Assembly (NCBI GenBank): GCA_012295275.1
Contig: CM022665.1
Span: 28,366,946 to 28,426,945, forward strand
Source: Chrysomallon squamiferum
Taxonomy: Eukaryota > Mollusca > Gastropoda > Neomphalida > Peltospiridae
Direction: 5' to 3'
Length of the DNA: 60,000 bases
In this document: positions 14,013 through 24,354 of the stretch, in pieces
Numbering within the stretch: position 1 is the first letter of the stretch
Layout of the letters: the number at the start of each line of letters is the position of its first letter
The notes under the pieces: generated by a model
Database searches by the model: none
Told to the model about the DNA's origin: nothing
What the model saw: the letters and a program-made list of their open reading frames with translations, nothing else
Position numbers and translations under genes: made by a program

Positions 14013-14069
<57 letters not shown>
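14013..14069. repeat. Poly-A followed by (AAT)n
   Basis: About 28 A residues pass into AAT repeats. This form is typical of slippage at an A-rich tail of a retroelement, but no element body was recognised next to it. Confidence 0.9.
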
Positions 14070-14244
14070 GCTATACGGCATTGTAATTATTATATAAAAT
14101 CACTGCAATCATCGTTATTACCATTATCAACGTCGTTTAAACAGGTCCACATTATTATTTTATTTTTCGTATTTGACAAGGGAAATAACTCTTGGAGGCA
14201 TCTTAAATTAATCTGCGTAATTTGTATTTGCTTTTTTCGCACAA

Positions 14245-14382
14245 TGACTCAGGTACGGTAAAAGTGATTATTTTATTGATTAGCTCTTACTCATGAGTCT
14301 AAAGATGTCAACATAACAATAGTAATAACTGGCTAAATTCCTGGAAATAGTAGTATTACAAGACTTCCATAAAAATGACTCA
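14245..14382. promoter_or_regulatory. Pair of perfect AP-1 sites in a unique island
   Basis: TGACTCA occurs at 14245-14251 and 14376-14382, with a TGAGTC half match near 14294, within about 300 bp of non-repetitive sequence. The island lies 4.7 kb downstream of the Fos stop codon and 9 kb upstream of the ATF3/JDP2-like promoter. An AP-1-responsive enhancer is possible; chance is not excluded. Confidence 0.3.
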
Positions 14383-14429
14383 TTCTGAGTAGTCATTAAA
14401 TGAACTAACTGTCTGGTTTAGTCATTGTC

Positions 14430-14965
14430 TGTATATTTTTATTTTTTTAGAAAAAAAAAAAAAAAATAATAATATATATATATAAAATTAATTATATATA
14501 TATATAATTTTAAAATTAATTGATTAAATAATAATAATAACATAAAAATAATATAAAGTAAAAATAAAATAATAAAAAATGAAAGTTTGAAATATAGAAA
14601 TAAAACTTTATTAAAAGACAGCAAAAGTAATAAATACACAAGCAAAAATAATAAAATAATAAAAAGAAAAATTATAAAAAAAAAGAATAATGGTTAATAA
14701 TAAATAGTGGAGAAAAAATACATTTAAAAAAAAAAAATGGATACGAAATGAAATTAAAAAAAAAAAAAAAAAAGGAAATAAGCACATATAAATGTATGTA
14801 TAAAACAGTCTGCAGCTTCTCCATAACAAATTTATTGACTGAATGTAAAGCTTCATATTTTTATTCGTTTATCAACTCATTTTTTTATTATTTATTTATT
14901 TATTTATTTATTTTTTTTTTTTTTTTTTTTTTTATTTTTTTTTTTTTTTTTTATATATACATATA
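14430..14965. repeat. Very AT-rich low-complexity block
   Basis: Poly-A, (AT)n, AAT-like sequence and (TTTA)n run into poly-T at 14909-14952. Several Phe/Leu/Ile-rich ORFs here reflect composition only. Confidence 0.85.
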
Positions 14966-15204
14966 TGAGTTTTGACGTCTACTTGTTTGTGTCGTCTGCT
15001 TTATTTATTTTACCTAAGGGTCAAATGGGGATTTTCACAAATAACATGACATACGTAAAGAAACCATATACTGCTAACGAAAACAGTTTTATTCTTCTTT
15101 GATTCTAGTTTCATACGATATTTTTATTCCCCTGTGTTTTTATTTGTTCTGTTGTTTGGTACGTGCGTGCGTGCGTTTTTGTGGGTGTCTGCTGTTCTGT
15201 TTTC

Positions 15205-15450
15205 CCAGCGCATAAACTATGTGTTATTTTATACTAAAGAGTCTTTTGTTAGGCATAGTGAAATCATTTTATTTATTTATTTATTTATTCATTCGTTCAT
15301 TCATTCATTTATTTATTCATTCATTCATTCATTCATTTATTATTCTGTATCTTAATCATTTATTAGAAAATTTTAATTTATTTACTTACGTCTTATTTTA
15401 TTTATTTAATTTATAAGTTTACAGATTTTTAGTATTAATTTAATAAATGT
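15205..15450 (+). repeat. Dispersed repeat, copy 1
   Basis: Similar to 21405-21642. Shared blocks in the same order are TATACTAAAGAG, then AATCATTTTA followed by TTTA/TTCA repeats, then TTTATTAGAAAA, then AATTTATAAGTTTA and an AT-rich end. The copies differ by substitutions and repeat length. The element type is unknown. Confidence 0.65.
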
Positions 15451-15724
15451 TTGCGACATGAACGTCAGCTAAACCCCAGGCCTCGAGATCTGAGTCTGCC
15501 TCCAGCACGATTTAGAAGCAGAGCTCCGCGAGGACGCCAAGAATGAAGGCTCCTGAAGTTTTCGTGCATTTATCAATGTCACTAAGAAATGCATAATCTG
15601 AGTTTTCAAAACATGAGCAACAGAGATCGAAGTTAATATAATGTCAACTAATACATTAATTTTAATTAATTTTTTAACAGGCTACGAGGCATAAGTTACT
15701 GTTGCCTCGCCTCATGACATCACT
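15451..15724. other. GC-richer unique island, no gene recognised
   Basis: Bases 15465-15560 are markedly less AT-rich than their surroundings. No frame on either strand gave a recognisable exon. Confidence 0.4.
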
Positions 15725-15970
15725 GTGTGTATGTGTGTGTGTGTGTTTATTTATGTGTATGTATGTATGTGTGTATGTATGTGTATGCATGTATGTCTGT
15801 CTGTTAGGGTAGATATTTACAGGAATCAGTCTGTTTACCTCTCTACATATATCTATCTATCTATCTATCTGTCTGTCTATCTCGCTACATATATCTATAT
15901 CTATATCCATCCATCTATATATATATATATACATATATATCGATTAATCTTGTCTTTCTTTCTTTCTATC
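15725..15970. repeat. (GT)n, (TATG)n, (TCTA)n and (TA)n block
   Basis: Mixed tetranucleotide and dinucleotide repeats. They explain the Cys/Val/Tyr-rich first half of the ORF at 15725-16117. Confidence 0.9.
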
Positions 15971-16442
15971 TCTAACTACCTAGAAGTTTGTCTTTCTCTG
16001 CAGTTAACTGTTTTTTTGTGTGTTTTTTTCATTTTCTTTTTGCAACATTTGCAAATATTTAATTACATGTATCTGTATTATAAATTTAACATCAGATATA
16101 TGAATATAAGTAAATAGGTTTTTGTTTCCGTGCTTGCAAAACGCTAACGAAGGTCACGCTGTCGCAAACAGCAGTTCAACGTCGGCAGAGTGTCACCTCA
16201 CTTGCAGCTGTTGCGTTTTTCTGTTTTGTTTATTATGGATTGTTCCCTTGTTTATACTAAGTATAATCACGAACTTCGCTGTCAGCTTGTTCCGTCCTTT
16301 CCACTGGTATCAAATGAGTTGGACGTTTTCCAAGAATGAAATTAAAATTTTAATTTTCTTTCTCTGTGTGGTTGAGATCACATATCACATCTGCGTCCTG
16401 GAAACATTTAATTAAAAAAAAAAAAAAAAATTCATTTATATA

Positions 16443-16477
<35 letters not shown>

Positions 16478-18479
16478 AATAATAATGAAATGTTTGACAT
16501 ATTTTAAAAGGTAAAAATAGCCGAGCTCTAATAAAGACTGAAATGATATCGCATTCTTGGGTGAAAGTTAACGTCTTCTAATTGATTTTTAAATGATTAT
16601 ATATTTATATATATGACATGATAGTAATAAATAGGTGATATTATTCTGAAAATGATTCGAAAACGTGAAGCAGTTTACATAACAAGTTTGCAACATCGAT
16701 TTAAATATTTTAATTTTTTTATTATTATTACTATTTTTGTTTTTGTTGTTGTTTTATTTTTCGTTATTCTTATTCTTATTTTATTTTGTTGTTGTTTTAT
16801 TTTTTGTTTTTGTTATTGTTATTGTTATTGTTATTTTTATTTTATTTTAATTATTGTTTTTCCTGTCGACAAGTAGAGGTGGAGGTAAAAAGAGGAACAT
16901 ACAGACAAAGAGAAAAACAATATATGTGAGTGTGCGTGTGCGTGCATGTCAGTATCTTTGTTTGTAAATGTGTCTCTTCCGTTCCAATGCCGCAGTAGAA
17001 ATCTGGGGATATTTATGACAAATTTACTAGTAGATGATTGTTTCTTGATTAAAATTTTTAGCGAAACTGAAAATTAAAACAGATGTTTAAACCAGTCGTG
17101 CTCTGTGACAGAATGTTAAGAGTAACGTAAAATTTCCGGCATCATTTTCAGTTTTATTATATGTGAATCAGAAATGAGTCGAGGTTAGACGTTATACGTC
17201 AGACTGGGAAAGCGTGAATTAAGTTAAACAGACAGAGAGACGAACGAATAGATACCGATAGAGAGATGAATAGGGAGATAGAAGAAGTACCTCAGATCTG
17301 TAGATGGGTAGATCGATGGATGGAGAGTCAAAAAAGATTCATTGTTTTTAGAAAGGTTTTAGAGAAGGCTTTTAAAAGGATGATATATTTCCTTGTAAAA
17401 AGTTAAATTTCGTCTAATTACGAAGAGAAATGTCGTCATCTTTTTTTGTTTTGTTTTTTTCCATTTTCGTTTACCTTTATTATTATTTGGTGGTGTTATT
17501 ATTGTCAGTGACGGTGATGGTAATGATGATGAGGAGGACATTGTTCTGATTGTGGTACAAGTGTGGGATTTTTTTTAAACTAATTTTTCTTTGAGTAAGT
17601 TACAGTAGAAAAACGTTTCTTCATTGTTCGTTAGGAACAATATGCTCATTTAAGATCAATGCTAACTTATATCACGTAAAAAGTGATACCAAATTTTGTA
17701 TCTAGCTATATTACTGTATTATATATATAATCCCAAGTTACACTTGCAAGTTTTCAGTCTTCACTGCGACTGGTTTTATTCAGTGATAAATATCACAGAG
17801 AACTAAGGAAATAAAACAGGTCGTGGAGTCATCTCGCTGCTGTCAACTTAGCTACGCAGTACAAATGAAACAAAAAACATTGGCAGATACGTTTTATAAT
17901 GTATTAACGTATTCTCCAGCAGTATCATTATTTTTCTTGTTAGTTTTAGTAACTATCTTCTGTTTTGTTTACTGTATGTAGATAAACTCACGTGTGTTTG
18001 TGTGTGTAATAACTAATATGCATTATAATATGTGTGTTTGTGTGTATACAACAGCTATGCATTATGTTTTTACACCTGTTTGTTGTATGAATGTTGCTTA
18101 AGGGTGAAATTACAAAGAATTAAATATTTTTTATGAGATTCTTAATAAGATAGTACAATCTGAGATTTTTAAAAGCGTATGTTATTTAACATGTAAGGAT
18201 CTATTCAAATTTCTATGGGAATACTGTTTGGTTTTTTTTTTTGTTTTTGGTTTTGTTTCCTAAATAAAAATAATAAAATGAAACACAAAACTCTTCAGAC
18301 AGTTCACAGTTTGTATATTTCACATAGGAAAAAATTTCTTCCAAGAAAAATTGGAAATAATAAAAATTAAGAAAAAAATAAGAAACAAAGCATTCTACAC
18401 ATATCCATACAATATACATATATATAGAAACATATATTAGTAATAAAGATAACTTATATAAAAAAGTGTATTTTTTACA
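15971..18479. other. AT-rich intergenic, no gene seen
   Basis: The block includes poly-A runs at 16413-16430 and 16446-16473 and Phe-rich low-complexity sequence at 16710-16860. A 97-codon ORF at 16122-16415 has no homology that I recognise. Around 17220-17330, GATA/GATG-like degenerate repeats occur. The plus strand shows no convincing exon. Confidence 0.5.
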
Positions 18480-19099
18480 GCACCATCAAACCACGTGACC
18501 TGCACGCTCAATGAATAACATTTCTTTCAGACAATGTTAGCACTTTTCCTTGTCTTCCAATCCTAGTGGACATTTAGGAAGCACAGCTTTATGGTTGTGG
18601 GGATAACCGGCACAATAAATACAGCAAAAATACATTAAGCACTGGAAAGGTTCAAGAAAAAACCCATTCTTGTTTAGGTACTTTTTTTTTCTTTCTTTTT
18701 TTTTTTTTTTTTTTTTTTTGTGAGTACAAAAGCTATCCGAAATAAATTGTCTTTGTAGAAAAAAAAGTCTATAGAAAAAAACATGCATATATAAATTAGC
18801 GAAAACACTAAGGAATGCATATTCAGCAGTTAATTATGTTCAAGGCTGTAGCACTGTTGGCAAATGGCAAGTCAGCTTCTTTATGACGTAACATCCAGTT
18901 TTAAAACAAATGGAATTTTTAAATCGGGTATTTTGAAAATATCAAGACCTGTTCTTTGCTTTTTGGGTCTTGATATTGGATACCCAATATATATATATAT
19001 ATAAAGTTCACAGAAATACAATCTGTTTCATAAATCAGCGTCTTTTACATCTCAAGTTCATTATTTTCATTACTTCTTAACCTTTCTGTCCATTGCATA
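18480..19099 (-). other. Probable Fos 3' untranslated region
   Basis: This is mostly non-repetitive sequence directly downstream of the Fos stop codon, apart from a T-rich run near 18682-18719. On the mRNA strand it has five AUUUA pentamers (at 19031-19035, 18920-18924, 18792-18796, 18743-18747 and 18616-18620). These are the core of AU-rich destabilising elements known in immediate-early mRNAs. The AT-rich background would give some by chance. No canonical poly(A) signal was found, so the 3' end is not set. Confidence 0.5.
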
Positions 19100-20688
19100 T
19101 TAAAGTGATATGAGTGTAGGTGAACCAATAGCTTCTGAACTTTCACTGGAACTTCTCTGAACCTCACTGGAACATGATGAGGTCACGGGAGTCAAACTAG
19201 AACTGCCAACAATACTGTCAAGGCTGTTGAAGGAAAAAAGGCCGCTGGTTGGAGTGGTCAGAGGAATCCCAGCCAGCGTGCAGGGAACAGTCGAGTCCTT
19301 CTCCCGTTTGACTAAGTGGAGAGAGTTGGGTCTCACTGATCCTGAGGTAAAGTCCAAGGCACCACATTGGCTATGTCTTGGCTCGGATTTCACTTTGATG
19401 GAATCCCCTTTTCTGCTGATCAAGCTGTTTTCCACCTTGCACAGAGGCTGGTGAGCCTGCAGGATGAACTCGAGCTGGTCTTTCTGCTGCTGCAGTGACT
19501 GGATCTCATTCTCCAGCTCTGATTTCTCAGCTTCAAGTTTGTCAGTCTCCTGTGAAAAATAATATATGTAACATTTAAAACATGTCCTACTTGCAATTAT
19601 AAATATACAAAGACAAAATTAGTTAACTGTTATTCAGCTTCTGAACATGTTATACTTTAAAATACAGATATATAATCACAAAAAAGGACACAGTATTTAT
19701 TCATAATTACATGCTTGATTTAGTTTATATATATATATATTCCCAAATAAAACACGTTTAGTTTGCCTATATGTTTATGAGTACATTTACTATTATTCCT
19801 ACATATTTGTGAGTATATTTTTGTGTCTGTGTCAGTGTATGTTCAAGGAGAATATGTGTATATATATCTCTTTGAAATTTTCTGTAATAACTGACAGTTT
19901 ATTAAATATATGTATGTTTATGTGTGGGTATGTATGTATAGATGTATATGTGTACTGTTAACTGAAGTATAAGTAATGTAATACATACATCAACTAGTTT
20001 GTTTGTGTGATCCACTCTTCTCTGACGACATTTGGCTGCAGCAAGTTTGTTACGTTCACGTCTGACACGACGTCTGTGTATTTCTTCTTCACTCAAGTCC
20101 TGAAATTAAACAAAACAATAAATACGTTATTATCTGAAGGGAAATAAAAGATAAGATAAGTTATATATATAAAAATTGCTTTAAAAATATACTATTAAAT
20201 GATCAAATTATACTTGTTCTTAATTTTTATTATTATGTTCATTTATTTATTTATTAATGTTATTTGTTTAAGTTGCTGTTTTTATCCATTTTCCTGTCCA
20301 GGAAGCCATGGTCCAGTGCTTAAAGTGACATGCTGCAGGCAGTGTATACTAGCAGCATGCAGACAACACATGATATTATAATAGCAAGTGTTAACTGAAA
20401 ATTTGCTCAACCATGACTGCTGATGGTTTACTATACAGGACAATATTATTGTTATTATTATTATTGTTATTGTTATTTTTAATATCTGTACTTTTGTTTT
20501 TGCTGTTTGAAATAGCTTTTTATATAAAATTTCAGACCGTCTATTTAAGAAAAACACTTATAAAAATCGTAATTTAAATCTGACCGAATATACGTTATTG
20601 TTAAAATTTCCATGGGGTTAATTATTACACGTCTGGTTTTAATTATAAATGTTAAAGAAAACAAAATGTAATAAGTATATTATCAATA

Positions 20689-20728
<40 letters not shown>

Positions 20729-21270
20729 GGTACAACTAATAATAATTTTCTAGATATAAAAATTACAAAATCATGTAACAAACCTTTTCGTCAATGGCTC
20801 GTCTTTTTCTCCTGGGCTGATCAGAGAGGAGATAACTCCCATTAACGTCCATTCTAGGCCGTTTATTAGCAGACGACCATTCGGCGTCCGATTGGCTGGA
20901 ATCGCTGTATTCATATCCATCACAGGAATGCTCCCTGGAGACAGGGTCCACAATGGGAGGCACAAAACCACTTTGGGTTCTCGGATCATGGCTTGCAGAG
21001 CTAACAGGCACCGACTGCAGTTCGATAAATGTCTGTTCGATATTCGCCAGAGTTGTCGGGGTCAAGGTCGCAGTGGTTCCCGTTGACACGCCACTGAGGT
21101 AGCTGGATAGAGGATACTGGAAAAGAAAATATAAAAATTAGTCCCTTTGCTGTAATAATCATAATAGTAATAATAGTACCTGTGCTAGGATGAAAATAAT
21201 TTAATAAAATAGGATTTATTCTTTGTTTCTATTTTTTACTTAGTTATTATTATTATTATTATTATTATTA

Positions 21271-21304
<34 letters not shown>

Positions 21305-21933
21305 GTTTTGATTATTTCTATTATAATTATGTTTCTTATGAATTTTATAAAAATAAATGTGTTTAATTTTTTTTTTTTTTTTTTTTTCTTTAAATGTATT
21401 TAGAAGTTCTCACCGCAAAATCTGTATTATTATATACTAAAGAGATTTTTTGGCATAATCAAATCATTTTACTTGTATTTATTTATTCATTCATTCATAT
21501 ATATGTTTTTTATTTATTAGAAAAAACTTTTGTTTACTTTTTTCTTTTGTCTCTCTCTCTCTCTCTTTTTCTCACTCTCGTTTTTTTCTCTTTTTTGTTT
21601 TCTTAATTTATAAGTTTAAAATTTGTATTATTAATGTGATCGAACATTTAAACTCTGGGGTATGAATCATTCCCTCCACTTTCACATAATATCTACGAAC
21701 AATCACATATTTCCTCTTTGGCTGTCAAAAGAAAACGAAAAACATGCGACACTGTCATATTCAAAAAATATATATAATTTAAAAAAAAATCAATCAATAA
21801 TGATCACACAAACCCATCCATTGTGAGAGCCGCTGTAGTTTGTGTGGGAGCCGCTGTAGTTTGACTGGTAATTAACTTGAGATATCTGCCCGTATCCACC
21901 GGCACAAGACGGGTAGTTATAATAATCGTTCAT
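19100..21933 (-). CDS. fos: Fos (AP-1 subunit), isoform with proximal first exon
   Basis: This is a nuclear bZIP protein expected to pair with Jun and bind TGASTCA sites. The coding exons, in order, are 21933-21814, 21116-20784, 20099-19989 and 19549-19100. All junctions are phase 0 and give 337 residues. Exon 2 starts YPLSSYLSG and carries [14 protein letters not shown]. Its end, [11 protein letters not shown], leads into the basic region. N168-R176 read NKLAAAKCR, matching N-x-x-A-A-x-x-C-R, with the redox-type cysteine at 175. The zipper heptads are L186, L193, L200, L207, L214 and H221, the same five-Leu-plus-His pattern as c-Fos. [12 protein letters not shown] matches c-Fos EFILAAHRPACK. 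VKSE at 241-244 fits a sumoylation consensus. The Ser-rich tail ends SPTLISL, like SPTLLAL of vertebrate c-Fos, where this region holds ERK/RSK sites. Introns 1 and 2 contain (TTA)n at 21246-21304 and (AAAT)n at 20690-20727. Exon 1 has an internal duplication, [14 protein letters not shown]. Confidence 0.93.
21405..21642 (+). repeat. Dispersed repeat, copy 2 (inside Fos intron 1)
   Basis: The second copy of the element described at 15205-15450, in the same orientation. It lies between Fos exon 1A and exon 2. Confidence 0.6.
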
Positions 21934-22080
21934 ATCCACACTGTTAAATATTTATCCCATCACAAAGCGTTAAATTAAAAATATATATATTTTTATAACA
22001 CTTTTTTTTTCTCTCTCTCTCTCTCTCTTTCTGTATGTGACACAAACTGAAGACTATCGCTTGCGGCTTAACTGTCAATC

Positions 22081-22090
22081 TTATATATAG
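22081..22090 (-). promoter_or_regulatory. TATA box of the proximal Fos promoter
   Basis: The minus strand reads CTATATATAA, about 150 bp upstream of the exon A start codon. It is preceded by a GC-rich CCCGCG and, about 90 bp further upstream, by a CCAAT box in inverse orientation (22175-22179). Confidence 0.6.
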
Positions 22091-22461
22091 CGCGGGTTAC
22101 TACCATTTCGACACTGGCCAACCAAGCATGCTTACCGTCCCGGGCATTAGCTGAAAGTGCCATGATATCTCCAGCCAATCAAATAGCTCGAAAAGCGCGA
22201 GCTTGAATCACGGTTTGTACGAAAATTGAAAAATTGTAACCGAAAAGGATGTAATAGGCGTTTTCTTACTCTATATGGTAAACGTAATTTACAGTCGCGA
22301 ATTCAAATGTATGTCATTATATTCTTAGACGGATAAGAGAACATTTTGCATACAATTAATTTACGATTATTATACGAGCAAATTGCAAACATAACAGAAA
22401 GCTATATGACCCATTCAGTTATAACAGTTTAAAAAGAACAATTCAAAATTGAAAAACTTAC

Positions 22462-22533
22462 CTTCATTCGGGCACACGACATAAAACACGGTGTTATATG
22501 TGGTGGAAACGGTGGTGGTTCTATGAACAACAT
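22462..22533 (-). CDS. fos: Fos alternative first coding exon B
   Basis: An ATG at 22533-22531 opens 24 codons, beginning MLFIEPPPFPPHITP and ending CARMK. A strong donor (AAG then GTAAGT) follows in phase 0. Joined to the common acceptor at 21116, it would give a 321-residue Fos with a short proline-rich N-terminus. A TATA-like GATAAAAAG on the minus strand at 22681-22689 could supply the promoter. The exon is inferred from frame, donor strength and position. Confidence 0.65.
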
Positions 22534-22836
22534 TTTAAAAGTGTATGTTTATATATATATATATATATTTTGGTGTGTATATCCTTTTCCCTATAAAGTT
22601 TTACTCTGAGATTATCGGCCCGAGAACAGACCACTGACAATGAAAAATTCAGTGTCAAGTTTACGAACTTGCTCCGTCTCCTTTTTATCCCTCCTTAACA
22701 TTTACCATGAGCAAACGAAATCGGGTTACCAAGTTCACGACAAACTGAATATTCTTGTCTTCGACAGAAAACTACGCTAAATATAACGGGCTATGTTTAC
22801 AGGACACAAATAACAAAACACAAATGTAATACATAC

Positions 22837-22938
22837 GCTCGTAGTTGCCGGTTCGCCGTTAGCCATGGATGACAGAATGTCGGCTACGTATTTAGATTCG
22901 GCATTGTAGCCGTTCTCGTTTTCTTGGCTTGTGTACAT
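22837..22938 (-). CDS. fos: Fos alternative first coding exon C (distal)
   Basis: An ATG at 22938-22936 opens 34 codons, beginning MYTSQENENGYNAES, with KYVADILSSMANGE in the middle and ending ATTS. The donor AGC|GTATGT is phase 0 to the same common exon 2, which would give 331 residues. The exon lies about 130 bp downstream of the best promoter in the locus (TATA at 23101-23107, AP-1, E-box, CArG). It may therefore be the main stimulus-responsive first exon. Confidence 0.7.
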
Positions 22939-23098
22939 TGTTGTCCGCTCTCTTGGTGTATCTTTAGTATAATCCTAGTGTGTGAGGCTGAGTTATCGAT
23001 GAAGTAAGTTGGCTTTATATTTGAAGCACCACTGGCTTGATATCGAAGGATATTCTTATGAGTCAGGCGATTGATTTGACCAGGGAATCCTCTGTCGG

Positions 23099-23126
23099 CC
23101 TTTATACTGTGACTCACGGTGAATCA
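23099..23126 (-). promoter_or_regulatory. Distal Fos core promoter: TATA box with adjacent AP-1 sites
   Basis: The minus strand reads GTATAAAGG over 23107-23099. A perfect AP-1 site, TGACTCA, lies at 23110-23116 and a near match, TGAATCA, at 23120-23126. These sites immediately upstream of the TATA box suggest auto- or cross-regulation by AP-1 proteins. Confidence 0.65.
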
Positions 23127-23160
23127 TTGTTCTAAATTTAGAAAAATTACCTCATCCAGT

Positions 23161-23210
23161 CACGTGGTACGGGAATCTCTTGCCTTTTTTGGACGATTGT
23201 CGTGACGTCG
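23161..23210. promoter_or_regulatory. E-box, perfect CArG box and CRE-like site upstream of Fos
   Basis: CACGTG lies at 23161-23166 and CCTTTTTTGG, a full CC(A/T)6GG match, at 23183-23192. TGACGTCG, seven of eight bases of a CRE, is at 23203-23210. SRF binding to a CArG box and CREB binding to a CRE are established controls of vertebrate c-fos. Here the grouping is seen in sequence and the function is inferred. Confidence 0.6.
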
Positions 23211-23219
23211 TGAAAATTG

Positions 23220-24277
23220 TTTACAAATTCTCAAGCGACGTAGTGTTTTCTTGGCTTCGCTCCAGCGATTGTCCTTAATTCTCTTGTTGTTGTCATTCAT
23301 ATTTATACAAGATCGGGACTTTTGTCGTCTGTATAAATGAATAAAATAAAATCAGCTGAGCAAATATACTTTCAGATATACTCCATATGCAGACATTTTA
23401 CAATAAATAGCTTGATATGATTAAATATGATCGAACTAAAGAAAATAGTTTGCAAGTCATTGGCCCATTGTTCCTTTTATTACGTCAGATGTGAACTGTA
23501 ACCCGATTGTTAGTTTTTAAGCATACCACGCATTTAACTGATTTAGGCCTCCTTGTAGCACGCTTTACGTGCTTAAATCTAAAATTAGAACCTTTTGCGA
23601 CCTCATTTTAAACATCAAATGTACCACATGAACCATGCAATATGATGCTTTTATTGCTGTGTTTGCTGTTGGTAGCGATAGTTGATAATGCTGTTGCTAT
23701 TAATATTGCTATTACATAATACTATTTCGACTGCTACGATAACTAATTATTATACATACCACCGTTGATACAATATTACTATAATTAGTAACTATGAATA
23801 TATATAATTATACTGAATATTTATCCAGAATTACTTCAGCACATCACATTTCTCATACAAAACAACAACAAAATAAAAACCAATAAATTTAAATGGTTTA
23901 TATAAAATATGTAATTGTTCATTTTTACTATACTAATTAATTAATTAATTATTATTAATATTAGTATTATTTATTTATTTATTTGTTTGTTTGTTTGTTT
24001 GTTTGTTTGTTTATAACATACTGGTTAAGAAACACTATGTTTACTTAGTTAATTCTATTTTACTTTATTTGTTTATTTATAGTAAGTCTTGTTAACTGAT
24101 AATAATGCATTTTTAAACGTTGTTACGAATCTTAGCACATTTACTTTGTTCTATTTCCGATATTTATTAAATTTAACATCAACAGTTTTCAACCTACAAT
24201 CACATAATACTATATTATACAGATAACTATGTAACTTTCATGCGTAGTCTACTATTTATTCAGAACAGAGAGGTGCT
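23220..24277. other. Fos upstream flank, no gene seen
   Basis: Unique sequence to about 23600, then AT-rich sequence with (TTTG)n at 23970-24012. A further upstream Fos exon or enhancer cannot be excluded. Confidence 0.5.
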
Positions 24278-24308
24278 GGTCAGATGAGGTCAGGTCAGGT
24301 CAGGTCAT
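24278..24308. repeat. Short AGGTC direct repeat
   Basis: Four AGGTC units occur in close succession (GAGGTCAGGTCAGGTCAGGTC), so AGGTCA recurs every five bases. This overlapping arrangement is unlike the spaced direct repeats bound by nuclear-receptor dimers. Confidence 0.8.
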
Positions 24309-24354
24309 TTTGTTCCCGTTGCGTTTTTCTTGGTCAAAAGTACTGACAAGAAAT

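Noticed and set aside
14013-14069. Poly-A plus AAT run as the tail of a recent retroelement
   Set aside because: No element body, target-site duplication or pol III/II promoter could be recognised upstream.
16122-16415. 97-codon plus-strand ORF with hydrophobic segments
   Set aside because: Hydrophobicity follows from T-rich composition. No domain, splice support or conserved motif could be named.
19902-20096. 64-codon ORF with bZIP-like start as a separate gene
   Set aside because: It is Fos exon 3 read through the donor GTATGT at 19988 into intron sequence.
20763-21089. ATG-less extended ORF taken as a complete protein
   Set aside because: It is Fos exon 2 read through its splice donor at 20783. 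The true exon starts at 21116 with TATCCTCTA after a CAG acceptor.
22264-22275. CTCTATATGG upstream of the proximal Fos TATA box as a CArG box
   Set aside because: It has two departures from CC(A/T)6GG, so it is much weaker than the perfect match at 23183-23192.
22884-23117. 77-codon minus-strand ORF beside Fos exon C
   Set aside because: It overlaps exon C in another frame and the TATA/leader region, and has no recognisable content.
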